Made by a program: the position numbers and the translations under genes
Part shown: positions 5,602 to 6,019 of the stretch, piece by piece
Layout: each line of letters opens with the position of its first letter
Numbering within the stretch: the stretch's first letter is position 1
Assembly (NCBI GenBank): GCA_024691045.1
Contig: JAILOC010000205.1
Span: 1-6,019 of the forward strand
DNA: 6,019 nt
Origin: Lachnospiraceae bacterium
Lineage (GTDB): Bacteria > Bacillota_A > Clostridia > Lachnospirales > Lachnospiraceae
Direction: 5' to 3'
The notes under the pieces: model-generated
Told to the model about the DNA's origin: nothing
What the model saw: the letters and a program-made list of their open reading frames with translations, nothing else
Databases searched by the model: none

Positions 5602-5691
5602 GAAGATGATTCATATATTCATCACCTCGGCTGGACTTACAACAATGCGCTGCAACTTTATGCAACCGCATGAATGCCTGCTGTCTTCGGC
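5596..5691 (-). promoter_or_regulatory. L10 leader: autoregulatory binding site of the L10-L12 complex with antiterminator
   Basis: The minus strand carries the two conserved halves of the L10 leader: GCCGAAGACAGCAGG (5691-5677) and CCAGCCGAGG (5634-5625). Between them is a hairpin, AUGCG...CGCAU (5671-5645), with extra inner pairs. Downstream, GGUGAUGAA (5626-5618) can pair with UUCAUCUCC (5604-5596) with one U-U mismatch. That pairing takes up half of the attenuator's 5' arm and shares the GG of CCGAGG. Known mechanism: the L10-L12 complex stabilises the binding-site fold, frees the attenuator and lowers rplJL expression. Compared with the CCUGCCGAGG form I remember, the 3' half has A for U, leaving an A-A mismatch against GCAGG. 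Family membership is by motif recognition. Confidence 0.85.
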
Positions 5692-5708
5692 TTATATAGA
5701 CCTTGAAC

Positions 5709-5737
5709 AAGATATCATCAATGACTGCCTGTGTCAA
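5709..5737 (-). promoter_or_regulatory. Sigma-A promoter of rplJL
   Basis: On the minus strand the -35 box is a perfect TTGACA (5737-5732) and the -10 box is TATCTT (5714-5709), with a 17-nt spacer. The predicted start near 5702 lies just upstream of the L10 leader, giving a leader of about 170 nt before rplJ. No terminator is seen between rplA and this promoter, so read-through from rplKA may also enter the attenuated leader. Confidence 0.85.
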
Positions 5738-5763
5738 GGGCCTGATACATATAAAGGTAAATC

Positions 5764-6019
5764 TTATGAGTACTTAGCGGTGGTAACGTGGATGCCGGGG
5801 CCCATGGTGGTAGCGAGGGTCACGCTCTTAAGATACTGTCCCTTGAGAGTGCTGGGCTTAGCCTTAAGGATTGCATCGATGACTGCATCATAGTTAGCCT
5901 TGAGCTGGTCCTCGGTGAAGGAAACCTTTCCTACGGGAACGTGAACTATGTTTGCCTTGTCAAGTCTGTACTCGATCTTACCTGCTTTGATGTCTGCAAT
6001 AGCCTTTGCAACATCCATG
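5764..6019 (-). CDS. rplA: Ribosomal protein L1 (uL1), C-terminal part (partial)
   Basis: This is the C-terminal 84 residues of L1, the protein of the L1 stalk of the large ribosomal subunit, which guides release of deacylated tRNA from the E site and in many bacteria represses its own operon. Visible signatures are [23 protein letters not shown], then [14 protein letters not shown] and TMGPGIHV near the end, as expected for the last third of a protein of about 230 residues. The reading frame stays open to the window edge. The Met codon at 6018-6016 is internal (it matches a mid-protein position), so the true start lies outside the window. The gene order rplA-rplJ-rplL is the standard bacterial one. 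Confidence 0.97.
   Translation of the reverse strand, partial: MDVAKAIADIKAGKIEYRLDKANIVHVPVGKVSFTEDQLKANYDAVIDAILKAKPSTLKGQYLKSVTLATTMGPGIHVTTAKYS

Overview
The window reads as a chromosomal segment of a low-to-mid GC Firmicute of class Clostridia, most likely Lachnospiraceae or a close relative. This rests on the RpoB N-terminus, the L10/L12 sequences, strong AGGAGG-type ribosome binding sites, a Firmicutes-style L10 leader with a transcription attenuator, and consensus sigma-A promoters. The placement is made from remembered family sequences, without any search. All supported genes lie on the minus strand, so transcription runs from high to low coordinates.

In transcription order: the 3' part of rplA (ribosomal protein L1, 6019-5764); a sigma-A promoter and an L10-type autoregulatory leader ending in an intrinsic attenuator (5737-5569); rplJ (L10, 5532-4957); rplL (L7/L12, 4905-4534); and a strong intrinsic terminator (4499-4451). 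A self-contained three-gene ABC transporter cassette follows, with its own upstream promoter region (about 4399-4301). It encodes a MacB/LolD-type ATPase (4274-3483), a secreted and membrane-anchored protein with CARDB/COG1361-like beta domains (3496-1772), and a MacB/FtsX-type permease (1762-398). A GNRA-capped hairpin (364-345) comes next. Then come a near-consensus promoter with an AT-rich upstream stretch (342-283), a structured leader (277-223), and the first 60 codons of rpoB (180-1), which runs off the window. The rpoB start falls short of common ORF length cut-offs but is clear from its sequence.

The window is the conserved rplKA-rplJL-rpoBC neighbourhood of bacteria, with an ABC cassette lodged between rplL and rpoB. 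The terminator behind rplL and the new promoter before rpoB imply that the ribosomal stalk genes and the RNA polymerase genes are transcribed separately here. The three ABC genes are tightly packed: a 14-nt overlap, then a 9-nt gap. They probably form one complex in which the ATPase drives a four-helix mechanotransmission-type permease and the CARDB-like protein serves as an extracytoplasmic partner. The substrate cannot be read from the sequence.

No tRNA, rRNA, mobile element, CRISPR array or integration scar was seen. The longest plus-strand reading frames all lie antisense to the genes above and look like shadows.
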